This document shows positions 51,423 through 60,045 of a stretch of 64,000 nt of DNA, in pieces. The notes below the pieces were generated by a model, which made no database searches, was not told the DNA's origin, and saw only the letters and a program-made list of their open reading frames with translations. How positions within the stretch are numbered: the first letter of the stretch is position 1; each line of letters opens with the position of its first letter. The DNA is taken from NCBI GenBank assembly GCA_050740255.1, contig JBOICV010000078.1:1-64000 (forward strand). The letters run 5' to 3'. The DNA comes from JBOICV01 sp050740255 (GTDB lineage: Bacteria > Pseudomonadota > Gammaproteobacteria > Nevskiales > JBOICV01). Position numbers and translations under genes: made by a program.

Positions 51423-52439
51423 TTACGCGTCGAGCAGCTTTTTAAGTCCCGCCTGAGTCGGCGGCTGCAGCACGCCTTTTTCGGTGACCAGCGCATCCAC
51501 CAAGCGGGCCGGCGTGACATCGAACACCGGGTTGAGCGCCGGAAAATCGGCCGGCGCAATCGCGCGGCCCTGAATGCTGCCGATTTCAGCGCCGGGCCGC
51601 TCCTCGATCGGAATCTGCGCACCGCTTTGCAGGCTCATATCCAGCGTGCTGCTCGGTGCTGCGACCATGAATTTCACGCCATGTTCGCGCGCCAGCACGG
51701 CCAAACCGTAGGTGCCGATTTTGTTGGCGACGTCGCCATTAGCGACCACGCGGTCCGCACCCACGATGACCCAATCGATCTGACCCTGGGCCATGAGTGA
51801 AGCCGCCGCGCTGTCCACCACGAGCTGGGCCGGAATACCGTCCTTTAGCAATTCCCAGGCGGTCAGCCGCGCGCCCTGTAGCCAGGGACGGGTCTCACCG
51901 GCAAAAACTTGTTTCAGTTTGCCGGCTGCGTGTGCGCTGCGAATCACACCGAGCGCGGTACCCCAGCCACCCGTTGCCAAGGCACCGGTATTGCAATGCG
52001 TCAGCACCGACACCGGCTGCTCGAACAGCGCGGCGCCGAGCGTGCCGATGCGCTGATTCATGGCCAGGTCTTCGGCATGGATCGCTTCGGCTTCGGCCGC
52101 CAGTGCCGGGGCGTCCGCTCCTGCCTGGATTTTCTTCTGCATGCGCGCGAGCGCCCAGTGCAGATTCACCGCCGTCGGCCGCGAAGCCGCCAGCAGCTTC
52201 AGCGCTGCTGCCATGTCCTCGCCGTGACGGGCGGCCAAGGCAACGCCGTAAGCCGCAGCAATGCCGATCGCAGGGGCGCCACGCACCACCATGTCGTGGA
52301 TGTATTGCGCGACTTCGTGCGCGCTGCGCGCCTCGAGATAAACCTCTTCCAGCGGCAGCTTGCGCTGATCGAGCAGTCGCAGCTGCGTTTGTTCCCAGAT
52401 AAGCGGGGTGATCAAATTTTGGGTGGCGGCTTGCGGCAT
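51423..52439 (-). CDS. mtnA: methylthioribose-1-phosphate isomerase
   Basis: A 338-residue enzyme that converts 5-methylthioribose-1-phosphate to the ribulose form in methionine salvage. It has VRGAPAIGIAAAYGVALA, the catalytic Cys in LTHCNTGALATGGWGTALG, and the Asp in IVGADRVVANGDVANKIGT. It is divergent from the MTA/SAH deaminase gene across 51 bp. Other mtn genes are not in the window. Confidence 0.95.
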   Translation of the reverse strand: MPQAATQNLITPLIWEQTQLRLLDQRKLPLEEVYLEARSAHEVAQYIHDMVVRGAPAIGIAAAYGVALAARHGEDMAAALKLLAASRPTAVNLHWALARMQKKIQAGADAPALAAEAEAIHAEDLAMNQRIGTLGAALFEQPVSVLTHCNTGALATGGWGTALGVIRSAHAAGKLKQVFAGETRPWLQGARLTAWELLKDGIPAQLVVDSAAASLMAQGQIDWVIVGADRVVANGDVANKIGTYGLAVLAREHGVKFMVAAPSSTLDMSLQSGAQIPIEERPGAEIGSIQGRAIAPADFPALNPVFDVTPARLVDALVTEKGVLQPPTQAGLKKLLDA

Positions 52440-52490
52440 AATGGCGCGCGAATTATCGCAGCTTTTCCCCGGTGTTTATGCGTCCCCGCA

Positions 52491-53816
52491 ATGAAACAGG
52501 TTGAGCTACTTATTCAAGCCCGCTGGGTGATTCCGGTCGAGCCGGCAAAGGCCGTGCTGGAGCACCACAGCCTGGCGGTGGACGCTGGCCGTATCGTTGC
52601 GCTGCTGCCAACCGCCGAAGCCAAGGCAAGCTTTCAGCCCAAGGCGGCGATCAACCTGGAGCGTCACGCGCTGCTGCCCGGCTTCGTGAACGCACATACG
52701 CATGCGGCGATGACGCTGTTCCGCGGACTCGCCGATGATCTGGCCTTGATGGACTGGCTGCAAAATCATGTCTGGCCGGCCGAAGGCAAATGGGTCACGC
52801 CGGAGTTCTGCGCGGACGGCGTGGAGCTGGCCTGCGCGGAGATGCTGCGTGGCGGTGTGACCCTGTGCAATGACATGTATTTTTTTCCCGACGTCAGTAC
52901 GCGGGTTGCGGCTCGCGTCGGCATGCGCGCGACTGTCGGCATGATTCTGCTGGACTTCCCCAGCGCTTGGGCGCAGACCCCGGAGGAGTATCTGCGCAAG
53001 GGTTTGCAAGTCCGCGACCACTGGCGCGGCCATCCCCTGATCAACACGATATTCGCACCACACGCGCCTTATACCGTGTCGGACGAACCGCTCAAGAAGC
53101 TGCGCGAGTACGCGGATGAAATGGACGTGCCGGTGCATATGCACGTGCACGAAACCGCTTTCGAGGTGGAGTCCGCGCAGAAGGATCACGGCGAACGGCC
53201 GCTGGCGCGGCTGGATAAACTGGGCCTGCTGAACCCCGGCTTTATCGCGGTACATATGACCCAGCTCAGCGAGGCCGAGATCGCGCTGTGCGCCGGGCGC
53301 GGCATTAATATCGTGCACTGCCCGGAGTCGAATCTGAAACTCGCCAGCGGCTTTTGTCCGGTGGCGGCCTTGCAAAAGGCCGGAGTCAACGTCGCGCTGG
53401 GCACCGACGGCGCGGCGAGCAATAACGACCTCGATCTGATGGGCGAGATGAAAACCGCAGCGCTGCTGGGCAAGGCCGTCGCCGGCGATGCCGCCGCCCT
53501 GCCCGCCCACACGGCATTGCATATGGCTACCCTGGCTGGTGCGAAGGCGCTGGGACTGGGCGAGGTTACCGGCTCGCTCGTGGCCGGCAAGTGGGCTGAT
53601 CTTTGCGCGATTGAGTTGGGCCAATTGGAAACTCAGCCGCTTTATCACGCGATTTCGCAGCTCGTCTATTCCGCGGATCGGGCTCAAGTCAGCGACGTCT
53701 GGGTGGCGGGTCAGCGCTTGCTGGATAATCGCCGGCTTACGACGATTGATGAGACTGACTTGGCTCGCCGCGTGGCCGACTGGAATGGCCGCATTGCCGG
53801 GACGATCGCCACATGA
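52491..53816 (+). CDS. mtaD: 5-methylthioadenosine/S-adenosylhomocysteine deaminase (TRZ/ATZ family)
   Basis: A 441-residue metal-dependent hydrolase of the amidohydrolase superfamily. The metal ligands are in GFVNAHTHAAMTLFRG, VHMHVHETAFE, IVHCPESNLKLASGFCPV and LGTDGAASNND, the MtaD pattern. It should deaminate MTA and SAH, or guanine-like aminopurines. The ATG at 52491 gives the family N-terminus; an upstream open frame back to 51909 is antisense to mtnA and not credible. It overlaps ubiG by 4 bases. Confidence 0.92.
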   Translation: MKQVELLIQARWVIPVEPAKAVLEHHSLAVDAGRIVALLPTAEAKASFQPKAAINLERHALLPGFVNAHTHAAMTLFRGLADDLALMDWLQNHVWPAEGKWVTPEFCADGVELACAEMLRGGVTLCNDMYFFPDVSTRVAARVGMRATVGMILLDFPSAWAQTPEEYLRKGLQVRDHWRGHPLINTIFAPHAPYTVSDEPLKKLREYADEMDVPVHMHVHETAFEVESAQKDHGERPLARLDKLGLLNPGFIAVHMTQLSEAEIALCAGRGINIVHCPESNLKLASGFCPVAALQKAGVNVALGTDGAASNNDLDLMGEMKTAALLGKAVAGDAAALPAHTALHMATLAGAKALGLGEVTGSLVAGKWADLCAIELGQLETQPLYHAISQLVYSADRAQVSDVWVAGQRLLDNRRLTTIDETDLARRVADWNGRIAGTIAT

Positions 53817-54541
53817 GCGCACCACGATCCCAGATCAATGTTGACGACGCCGAGCTGAAAAAATTCAGCGATCTGGCCGCGCACTGGTGGGATTTGGGCG
53901 GCGAATTGAAGCCGCTGCATCAGATGAATCCGATACGCCTGCGTTATGTAGACCAGCGCTGCGGGGGCTTGAAAGGCAAACGCGCGCTGGATGTCGGCTG
54001 CGGTGGCGGCATTCTGACCGAAGCCCTCGCGCGCACCGGCGCGCAGGCCCTGGGAATTGATCTGGCGGAAGCCGCGCTGGAGGCTGGACGCCAGCACGCG
54101 GTACAGCAGAAGGTCCAAGTCGAATATCGCGCGGTGGCGGTGGAAGCGCTGGCGCGGGAGCAGCCGGCGAGCTTCGATCTCATCACCTGCATGGAAATGC
54201 TGGAGCATGTGCCCGATCCCGCCAGCGTGGTGCAGGCCTGCGCGGAACTGGTCAAACCCGGCGGACAGGTGTTCTTCTCGACGATCAGCCGCACGCCCAA
54301 GGCCTATGCACTGGCCATCATCGCGGCGGAATACATATTGAATCTGGTTCCGCGCGGCACGCACGACTACGCCAAGTTCATCCGCCCGTCGGAGCTGGAT
54401 GCCTGGGCCGGCGCTGCAGGACTGGAGACACTGGACGTGAGCGGCCTGCACTACAACCCCCTGCTGCAGCATTTTCGTATCGGCGGCGATGCTGGAGGCG
54501 TGAACTACCTCATGCACTGCATAAAGTCGGCCTCTCAATGA
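53813..54541 (+). CDS. ubiG: ubiquinone biosynthesis O-methyltransferase UbiG
   Basis: A 242-residue SAM enzyme that performs both O-methylations in ubiquinone synthesis. It begins with INVDDAELKKFSDLAAHWWD, and motif I is ALDVGCGGGILTEALARTGA. DLITCMEMLEHVPDP and FFSTISRTPKAYALAIIAAE are diagnostic. It overlaps the previous stop (ATGA) and the next start (ATGA), so this is a tightly coupled operon. Confidence 0.96.
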   Translation: MSAPRSQINVDDAELKKFSDLAAHWWDLGGELKPLHQMNPIRLRYVDQRCGGLKGKRALDVGCGGGILTEALARTGAQALGIDLAEAALEAGRQHAVQQKVQVEYRAVAVEALAREQPASFDLITCMEMLEHVPDPASVVQACAELVKPGGQVFFSTISRTPKAYALAIIAAEYILNLVPRGTHDYAKFIRPSELDAWAGAAGLETLDVSGLHYNPLLQHFRIGGDAGGVNYLMHCIKSASQ

Positions 54542-55218
54542 TCAAGTGCGTATTGTTTGACCTCGACGGCACGCTGGTGGATACCGCGCCCGACCTCGGC
54601 TTTGCGCTCAACCAGGTCATGCTTGAGCGCGGGCTGGAGCCGCTACCCGCCGCGACCATCCGGCCGTTTGCGTCCACCGGCACGCGCGGCCTGGTCAAGA
54701 TCGGTTTCGGCTTCGGACCCGAGCACGCGGACTATCCCGCCATCCGCGATCGCTTTCTTTCGATTTACCGCGCCAATGTCGCGCGCGAAAGCAAGCCTTT
54801 CCCGGGAATTCCGCAATTGATCGCACAGCTTGCCTTGCGGGGTCTCAAGTGGGGTGTAGTGACCAATAAGGGACGTGAGTTCACCAATCGCCTCATCGGC
54901 TCGCTCGACTGGCCAGCGCCGCCGGCCGCTATCGCCTGCGCGGACGAAGTCGCCAGAGGCAAGCCTGATCCTGCTTCCCTGCTGTTGGCCTGCGAACGTG
55001 CGGGCCTCATTCCCGCGGCTTGTGTCTACGTGGGCGACGCGGCGCGTGACATGGAGGCCGCCCGCCGCGCGGGCATGCCCAGTATCGGCGTGACTTACGG
55101 CTATGCGGAACTCGACAGCCCGCCAGAGAGCTGGGGCGCGGATCAATTGGTGAATTCGCCGCTGGAGATTCTGAGTGCGGTGCCGGACCAGCGGCAACGC
55201 GGAGTCCAGCATGCTTGA
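54538..55218 (+). CDS. mupP: HAD phosphatase, MupP/Gph type
   Basis: A 226-residue HAD-superfamily phosphatase. Motif I is LFDLDGTLVDTAPDLGFALN, motif II VVTNKGREF, and motif IV VGDAARDMEAARRAG. In Pseudomonas the gene between ubiG and the yciK-like SDR encodes MupP, which dephosphorylates N-acetylmuramic acid 6-phosphate in peptidoglycan recycling. By context I call it MupP. A phosphoglycolate phosphatase (Gph) activity cannot be excluded. It overlaps ubiG by 4 bases and the SDR start by 8. Confidence 0.8.
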   Translation: MIKCVLFDLDGTLVDTAPDLGFALNQVMLERGLEPLPAATIRPFASTGTRGLVKIGFGFGPEHADYPAIRDRFLSIYRANVARESKPFPGIPQLIAQLALRGLKWGVVTNKGREFTNRLIGSLDWPAPPAAIACADEVARGKPDPASLLLACERAGLIPAACVYVGDAARDMEAARRAGMPSIGVTYGYAELDSPPESWGADQLVNSPLEILSAVPDQRQRGVQHA

Positions 55219-55966
55219 CCTGCTGCGTTATACACCGCCGACGGGTTTGCTCAAGGACAAGGTAATACTCATCACTGGCGCGGGCGGTGGCATTGGCGGC
55301 GCGGTGGCGCAGGCCTGCGCGCATTCGGGCGCCGTTGTTGTCCTACTGGGCCGCACCGTGAGCAAACTCGAAAAAACTTACGACGCGATCCTAGCCGCCG
55401 GCGGGCCAGAACCCGCGCTGTATCCGCTGAATCTGGAAGGCGCAGCCTATAAAGACTACGAAGACCTGGCGGCGACGCTCGAGCGCGAATTCGGCCGTCT
55501 GGATGGGCTGGTGCATTGCGCCGCGCTATTCGACCATCTGAAGCCGCTGGCCGAACACGAACCGGGCCTGTGGCTGCGCTGCGTGCAGGTGAATCTCACC
55601 GCGCCATTTTTATTGACGCAAGTCTGCCTGCCGCTGCTGCGTGGGGCGCCAGCCGCCTCCGTAGTCTTCGTGAACGATCTGGGTACTTGCACGCCGCGGC
55701 CCTACTGGGGCGCTTACGGGGTGGCGAAAGCCGGCCTCGAGCATTTGATGAACCTGCTCGCGCGCGAGCTGAGCACCACCCAGGTACGCGTGAATAGTCT
55801 CGATCCCGGGCCGGTGAAAACCGATTTGCGCGCACGCGCATTTCCGGCTGAATCCAGTACGGCGGCGCGCTTACCAGCAGCAGTCGCCCCCGCGTTCTTA
55901 TATTTGCTGGGTAGTGACAGCAGTGCGATTCATGGACAGGCGCTTGCAATCCCGGCGCCGCCATAA
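55211..55966 (+). CDS. YciK-type short-chain dehydrogenase
   Basis: A 251-residue classical SDR. TGxxxGIG occurs as ITGAGGGIGGAVAQA, and YxxxK as YWGAYGVAKAGLEHLMNLL, with Ser/Asn in the usual places (FVNDLGTCTPRP in the beta-5 region carries no obvious Ser). The ATG at 55211 overlaps the phosphatase gene by 8 bp; a longer frame from 55175 is less likely. It is the last gene of the operon. The substrate of YciK-family enzymes is unknown. Confidence 0.88.
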   Translation: MLDLLRYTPPTGLLKDKVILITGAGGGIGGAVAQACAHSGAVVVLLGRTVSKLEKTYDAILAAGGPEPALYPLNLEGAAYKDYEDLAATLEREFGRLDGLVHCAALFDHLKPLAEHEPGLWLRCVQVNLTAPFLLTQVCLPLLRGAPAASVVFVNDLGTCTPRPYWGAYGVAKAGLEHLMNLLARELSTTQVRVNSLDPGPVKTDLRARAFPAESSTAARLPAAVAPAFLYLLGSDSSAIHGQALAIPAPP

Positions 55967-56259
55967 ATCCCACCGCGAGATTCTACTGAGGATTGTGCAC
56001 TTGACTAACACCCGCGCCAGTGCGAAATCCCCCGCCGTCCACCGCAAGCGGTGTGCCGCGGCGACATGGAGTTTGCGAAGCAATGGGCGCGGGAGCCGCG
56101 GCATACGCCTCCTCCCGCCCCCACGCTTTGCGGCGCCGTGTCGGAGGCGTTCCGCCCCCTTTAGTAAAGGGGGCTGCGAGGCGCGATCGCGCCGAGCGGG
56201 GGATTTCATGAGCTGTAGAAAATCCGTTAGCCATTCGGGAAATGGCTCAACAATGAACG
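55967..56259. repeat. intergenic palindromic repeat element (about 184 bp)
   Basis: The 293-bp gap between two convergent genes contains an element bordered by perfect 12-bp inverted repeats (gaaatcccccgc at 56024-56035 and its complement at 56196-56207). Inside lies a strong hairpin with a 9-bp stem and 3-base loop (56154-56174). No open frame is credible. The hairpin could terminate both flanking genes. It has the look of a dispersed repeat, but copy number cannot be seen here. Confidence 0.7.
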
Positions 56260-57054
56260 TCATTTCGGATCGCTGAATTTCGCCGGCCGCTTCTGCATGC
56301 CCGCCATCACTGCTTCCATCTGATTCGGCGAGCCCAACTGGGCTTTTTGCAAGCGAGCTTCGAGCTCAAGACCGTTCTTTTCATCGGCGTGCCAGTTCGC
56401 GTCGAGCAAGTGCTTGGCTGCGCGCATCGCGGTCGGCGAGCGCGCAGCAATTTCCTGGGCAAGCTTCAAGGCCGCCGCCAGCGGGTCGTCCGCCAGGCGC
56501 GTAACCAGCCCCAGTTCCCGCGCTTCGCGGCCGTCGAGCACGCGGGCGGTGAAGGTCAATTCCTTCGCCACATCAATACCGACCAGTTGCCGGAGCGACT
56601 GGCTGCCCGTCATGTCCGGAATCAAGCCCCATCTCATTTCCATCACCGACAGCTTGGTCTCCGGATGAGCGATGCGGATGTCGGCGGCCAAGGCAATCTG
56701 GCAGCCGCCGCCGTAAACCGCGCCGTGCAATGCGGCGATCACCGGCACCGGGATCCGCCGCCATACCCACGGCACATATTGCGCATTGTTCGCCACTTCG
56801 CCCTCCACCGGGGCGAAGGCGTGCTGCATCAGCTTCGGCACCTCGGCGAAACTGCTGAAGTCCAGTCCGGAACAAAAGCTCGGCCCATTGCCGGACAACA
56901 CCACCGCGCGCACGTCTTTACGCGTCAGCAGCGACTGGCCTGCCTCCAGAATCGCGCGGAACTGATCGTAGTCCAGCGCGTTGTGCTTCTCCGGGCGATT
57001 GAAACGCACCTGAGCGATGTGATCCTGGACTTCCACTAACACGCGATCGGTCAT
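56260..57054 (-). CDS. crotonase/enoyl-CoA hydratase-family protein
   Basis: A 264-residue acyl-CoA hydratase/isomerase-fold protein. The oxyanion-hole segments are SGNGPSFCSGLDFSSF and ALHGAVYGGGCQIALAADIR. The following KLSVMEMRWGLIPDMTGSQS has a glutamate in one catalytic position, but the second is less clear. The ATG at 57054 is the usual start; the frame to 57114 runs into the chrA end. Substrate is not predictable. It is 34 bp downstream of chrA. Confidence 0.88.
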   Translation of the reverse strand: MTDRVLVEVQDHIAQVRFNRPEKHNALDYDQFRAILEAGQSLLTRKDVRAVVLSGNGPSFCSGLDFSSFAEVPKLMQHAFAPVEGEVANNAQYVPWVWRRIPVPVIAALHGAVYGGGCQIALAADIRIAHPETKLSVMEMRWGLIPDMTGSQSLRQLVGIDVAKELTFTARVLDGREARELGLVTRLADDPLAAALKLAQEIAARSPTAMRAAKHLLDANWHADEKNGLELEARLQKAQLGSPNQMEAVMAGMQKRPAKFSDPK

Positions 57055-57088
57055 GACACTCCAGTCGTTTCCGCGGGAAGACGCAGTA

Positions 57089-58423
57089 TCAGCTTGAAAC
57101 AAAACTGAGCACAAGCCCGAGCAGCGCGCAGGCCAGAATCACGCGCAGAACGTCCTGCCGGTAGCGCACTAGAACGACGAAAGCTGCCACGCCGATGAGC
57201 ATGGCCACAAAGTCCGGCGCGCCGGCAAAGCCCTGTGGCCAGAACACATGCCAGGCAAAGAACAGCGCGAGATTGACGATCACACCGACCACCGCCGCCG
57301 TAATCGCCGTGAGCGGCGCGGTGAAGCGCAGCTCGCCATGGGTCGCCTCGACCAGCGGCCCGCCGATGAGGATGAACAGAAACGAAGGCAGAAAAGTGAA
57401 GAACGTGGCCACACCGGCGCCGGCGATCCCCGCCAGCACTGGCGGCGACAGGCCGGGTAGCTCTGCCGACCAGCCACCCACGAATCCGACAAAACTCACG
57501 ATCATGATCAGCGGACCCGGCGTCGTTTCACCCAGCGCCAGCCCGTCAATCATCTGCGGCGCGGTCAGCCAGTGATACTGCTCGACGGCGGCCTGGTACA
57601 CATAGGGCAGCACCGCATAAGCGCCGCCAAAAGTCAGCAGCGCAGCCTTGGTAAAGAACGTCCCCATCTGTGTGAGAACGTTCATGCCGCCAACGTACGC
57701 GTACAGCAGGCCCATGGCGCCCGCCCACAGGCCCAGCCCCACCAGCAAGGTCAGCAAAAGTCTCGGCCAGGAAAACCGCGCGTGCGGCGGAGAAGGTGTG
57801 TCGTCATCAATGATCGCAGGCGGGTGCAGCTTGGCCTGGTCCATGCCGTGCCCGCTGCCGATGCGGAACTTGCCAGGCAGCAGACGTCCGCCGATCACCC
57901 CGGCCAGTCCTGCACCCAGAATGATGGCGGGAAATGGCAGGCGCAGCGCGAATATGGCGACAAAGGCTGCCGCCGCGAGCAGCCATAGCAGCCCGTTTTT
58001 GAGTGTGCGCGTGCCGATGCGCCAGGCAGCGAACAGGACTATGGCCACCACGGCCGGCTTGATACCGTAGAGCACGCCGGCGACTGCGGGCACACTGCCC
58101 CAGGCCAGATATATCCAGGACAGCGCAATGAGGATGAACAGCGAGGGCAGCACAAATAGCGCGCCAGCCGCGATGCCGCCTTTCACCCCGTGCAATAGCC
58201 AGCCGATGTAGGTGGCGAGCTGTTGCGCCTCCGGCCCCGGCAGAACCATGCAGTAGTTGAGCGCGTGCAGAAAACGACGTTCGGATATCCAGCGCCGCTT
58301 ATCCACCAAGTCCTGGTGCATGATGGCGATCTGTCCGGCCGGGCCGCCGAAGGAAATGAAACCGAGCTTTAACCAGTAACGCAGCGCCTGGGCAAAAGAC
58401 GGCGGCGCCGATGAGCTAGTCAT
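57089..58423 (-). CDS. chrA: chromate efflux transporter ChrA
   Basis: A 444-residue inner-membrane protein with two homologous CHR domains (about 10-190 and 235-440). Landmarks are FGGPAGQIAIMH, LPGPEAQQLATYIG and the second-half counterpart FGGAYAVLPYVYQAAVEQY with GETTPGPLIM. It exports chromate, or possibly sulfate, by ion-driven antiport. It overlaps the upstream DsbA-fold gene by 4 bases (ATGA). No chrB is nearby, so resistance is an inference from the family. Confidence 0.93.
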   Translation of the reverse strand: MTSSSAPPSFAQALRYWLKLGFISFGGPAGQIAIMHQDLVDKRRWISERRFLHALNYCMVLPGPEAQQLATYIGWLLHGVKGGIAAGALFVLPSLFILIALSWIYLAWGSVPAVAGVLYGIKPAVVAIVLFAAWRIGTRTLKNGLLWLLAAAAFVAIFALRLPFPAIILGAGLAGVIGGRLLPGKFRIGSGHGMDQAKLHPPAIIDDDTPSPPHARFSWPRLLLTLLVGLGLWAGAMGLLYAYVGGMNVLTQMGTFFTKAALLTFGGAYAVLPYVYQAAVEQYHWLTAPQMIDGLALGETTPGPLIMIVSFVGFVGGWSAELPGLSPPVLAGIAGAGVATFFTFLPSFLFILIGGPLVEATHGELRFTAPLTAITAAVVGVIVNLALFFAWHVFWPQGFAGAPDFVAMLIGVAAFVVLVRYRQDVLRVILACALLGLVLSFVSS

Positions 58424-59100
58424 TCAGTTAGCTTGCGCTGCGCGGAGGGGCGCACGGTTTCCCATGCTGCCAGATCGGCGTTCACCAGCGGATCGTCGCC
58501 CTGCAGCCAGCGTTCAAGATAGGGCAGATCGTCGAAGCCCCAGAACAACTCCTCGTCTATCCGCATCGTGGGCACACCAAATATTCCCTCCGCCAGCGCC
58601 TGCTCGGTCTGCCGCAGGAGCTGCTGCTTGATCTCCACGGTCTGCGCCAGTCCGAGCATGGCCGCGGCATCCAGTCCCAACTCGGCAAGCACGTCCTGCA
58701 CCACCTCGACCTGCTGCACCGCGCGGCGCTCCACCCAGACCGCGCGGAACAGCGCGTCAATCAGCCGGAGTCGAGTGTCCTGCGGCAGGGGCAGGCAACT
58801 GACTCTCAGCGCCAGCAAGGGATTGAAAGGGTGCGACGCCGGCGGCGCAAACGGTATATCCAAGTCCACGGTCTTGCGCAGCACGTTCCTGATCATCCAG
58901 TCGCGCTTGGGCGCAATCTCGGCCGGTCCGCGCTGACTGTAATGCTTGAGCAGGCCGGCAAACAGGACCGGCACGGGCTCAACTTCCTGGTCGTAGCGAG
59001 CGGCCAGCGTATGAATTTGCGTCCACGCCAGATAGGCGTTGTGCGAGATGTAATCGAAATAGAAGCGAATCACTTGCCGGTTTACTTTTTCTGGGCTCAT
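58420..59100 (-). CDS. DsbA-fold 2-hydroxychromene-2-carboxylate isomerase-like protein
   Basis: A 226-residue kappa-class GST-like thioredoxin-fold protein. The start region IRFYFDYISHNAYLAW keeps the family Ser (FDxxSPxxY) but with His in place of Pro. The late GIFGVPTMRIDEELFWGFDD carries the cis-Pro loop and the C-terminal helix. True HCCA isomerases act in naphthalene catabolism, for which there is no other evidence here. It is coupled to both rluB (4-bp overlap) and chrA (4-bp overlap). Confidence 0.82.
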   Translation of the reverse strand: MSPEKVNRQVIRFYFDYISHNAYLAWTQIHTLAARYDQEVEPVPVLFAGLLKHYSQRGPAEIAPKRDWMIRNVLRKTVDLDIPFAPPASHPFNPLLALRVSCLPLPQDTRLRLIDALFRAVWVERRAVQQVEVVQDVLAELGLDAAAMLGLAQTVEIKQQLLRQTEQALAEGIFGVPTMRIDEELFWGFDDLPYLERWLQGDDPLVNADLAAWETVRPSAQRKLTE

Positions 59101-59960
59101 TCCCGCGAGCGCGGAAATCTTTTTGAGGTCGGATTCCGACGTTCACGCACCGGTTTGCGTCCCCGCGACTGGCGCCCTGTCGTTCCGCCGGAGCGAGTCC
59201 GGGACGGGCTATGAATAAGAATGCGTTCCAATCCTACGGCCTGCTCCAGGGCTTCGACGTCTGCGGGTGCGAGTTCGATCGCACTGGCGGACTTGATGCC
59301 GCCCGGTAAGGCGATAGGGCCATAACGCAGCCGTATGAGCCGGCTCACCTCCAGCCCCTGAGACTCCCATAAACGTCGCACCATGCGATTGCGGCCCTCG
59401 CGCACGGTGACGTGAAACCAGCGATTGGCTCTCTCACCGCCCTGCTCGGTTAAACGCTCGAAACGCGCCAACCCGTCCTCCAGCGACACGCCCTGCTTGA
59501 GCCGCGTCAGAATCTCATCGGTCACCGGCCCGTGCACCCGCACCGCATATTCACGCTCGATCTGATACTGGGGATGCATCAGCCGGCGCGCGAGTTCGCC
59601 ATCATTGGTAAACAGCAGCACGCCGGAAGTGGCGATATCCAGGCGCCCCACTGCTATCCAGCGGCCATGCGCAATCTTGGGTAGGCGGTGGAAAACGCTG
59701 GCGCGCCCTTCCGGATCAGCCTGCGAAACTATTTCGCCAGCTCGCTTCTTGTATAACAGCACGCGGCGCACTTGCTCGCCCGCTTTTTCGAGTGCTACGC
59801 GATGGCCGTTGACGACGACGCGATCAGCCGCGCTGATCTTCTGCCCAAGCGATGCGGGCTGGCCGTTGACCTGAACGTGGCCCTCTTCAATCCAGCGCTC
59901 GATTTGGCGGCGGGAAGCGACGCCGGCCGCCGCAAGTAATTTCTGAATACGCTCAGCCAT
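59097..59960 (-). CDS. rluB: 23S rRNA pseudouridine(2605) synthase RluB
   Basis: A 287-residue enzyme with an N-terminal S4 RNA-binding domain (ERIQKLLAAAGVASRRQIE) and the RsuA-type catalytic domain (GRLDIATSGVLLFTNDGEL, with Asp as nucleophile) ending in a basic C-terminal tail. The ATG at 59960 has AGAGGTGGA upstream; the GTG at 59972 is less likely. It follows scpA and scpB on the same strand, the usual linkage. A REP pair fills most of the 85 bp before it. Confidence 0.95.
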   Translation of the reverse strand: MAERIQKLLAAAGVASRRQIERWIEEGHVQVNGQPASLGQKISAADRVVVNGHRVALEKAGEQVRRVLLYKKRAGEIVSQADPEGRASVFHRLPKIAHGRWIAVGRLDIATSGVLLFTNDGELARRLMHPQYQIEREYAVRVHGPVTDEILTRLKQGVSLEDGLARFERLTEQGGERANRWFHVTVREGRNRMVRRLWESQGLEVSRLIRLRYGPIALPGGIKSASAIELAPADVEALEQAVGLERILIHSPSRTRSGGTTGRQSRGRKPVRERRNPTSKRFPRSRE

Positions 59961-59976
59961 TGGGTTATCCACCTCT

Positions 59977-60030
59977 GTAGGAGCGGCTTTAGCCGCGACT
60001 GCGTAAGGTCGCGACTGAAGTCGCTCCTAC
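59977..60030. repeat. inverted pair of REP-like hairpins
   Basis: Arms at 59977-59999 and 60008-60030 are inverted copies of a 23-base unit (gtaggagcggctttagccgc in the left arm) with three differences. Each arm also folds on itself: GCGGC/GCCGC on the left and GCGAC/GTCGC on the right. Two of the differences are compensatory and keep both stems. The GTAGGAGCGRCTTNAG form is that of REP elements in pseudomonads and xanthomonads. It fills the scpB-rluB gap. Confidence 0.88.
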
Positions 60031-60045
60031 AAAAATCACTTGGCC

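Noticed and set aside
52506..53825. Long minus-strand open frame opposite the MTA deaminase gene
   Set aside because: The plus strand carries all amidohydrolase metal motifs; the antisense reading has none.
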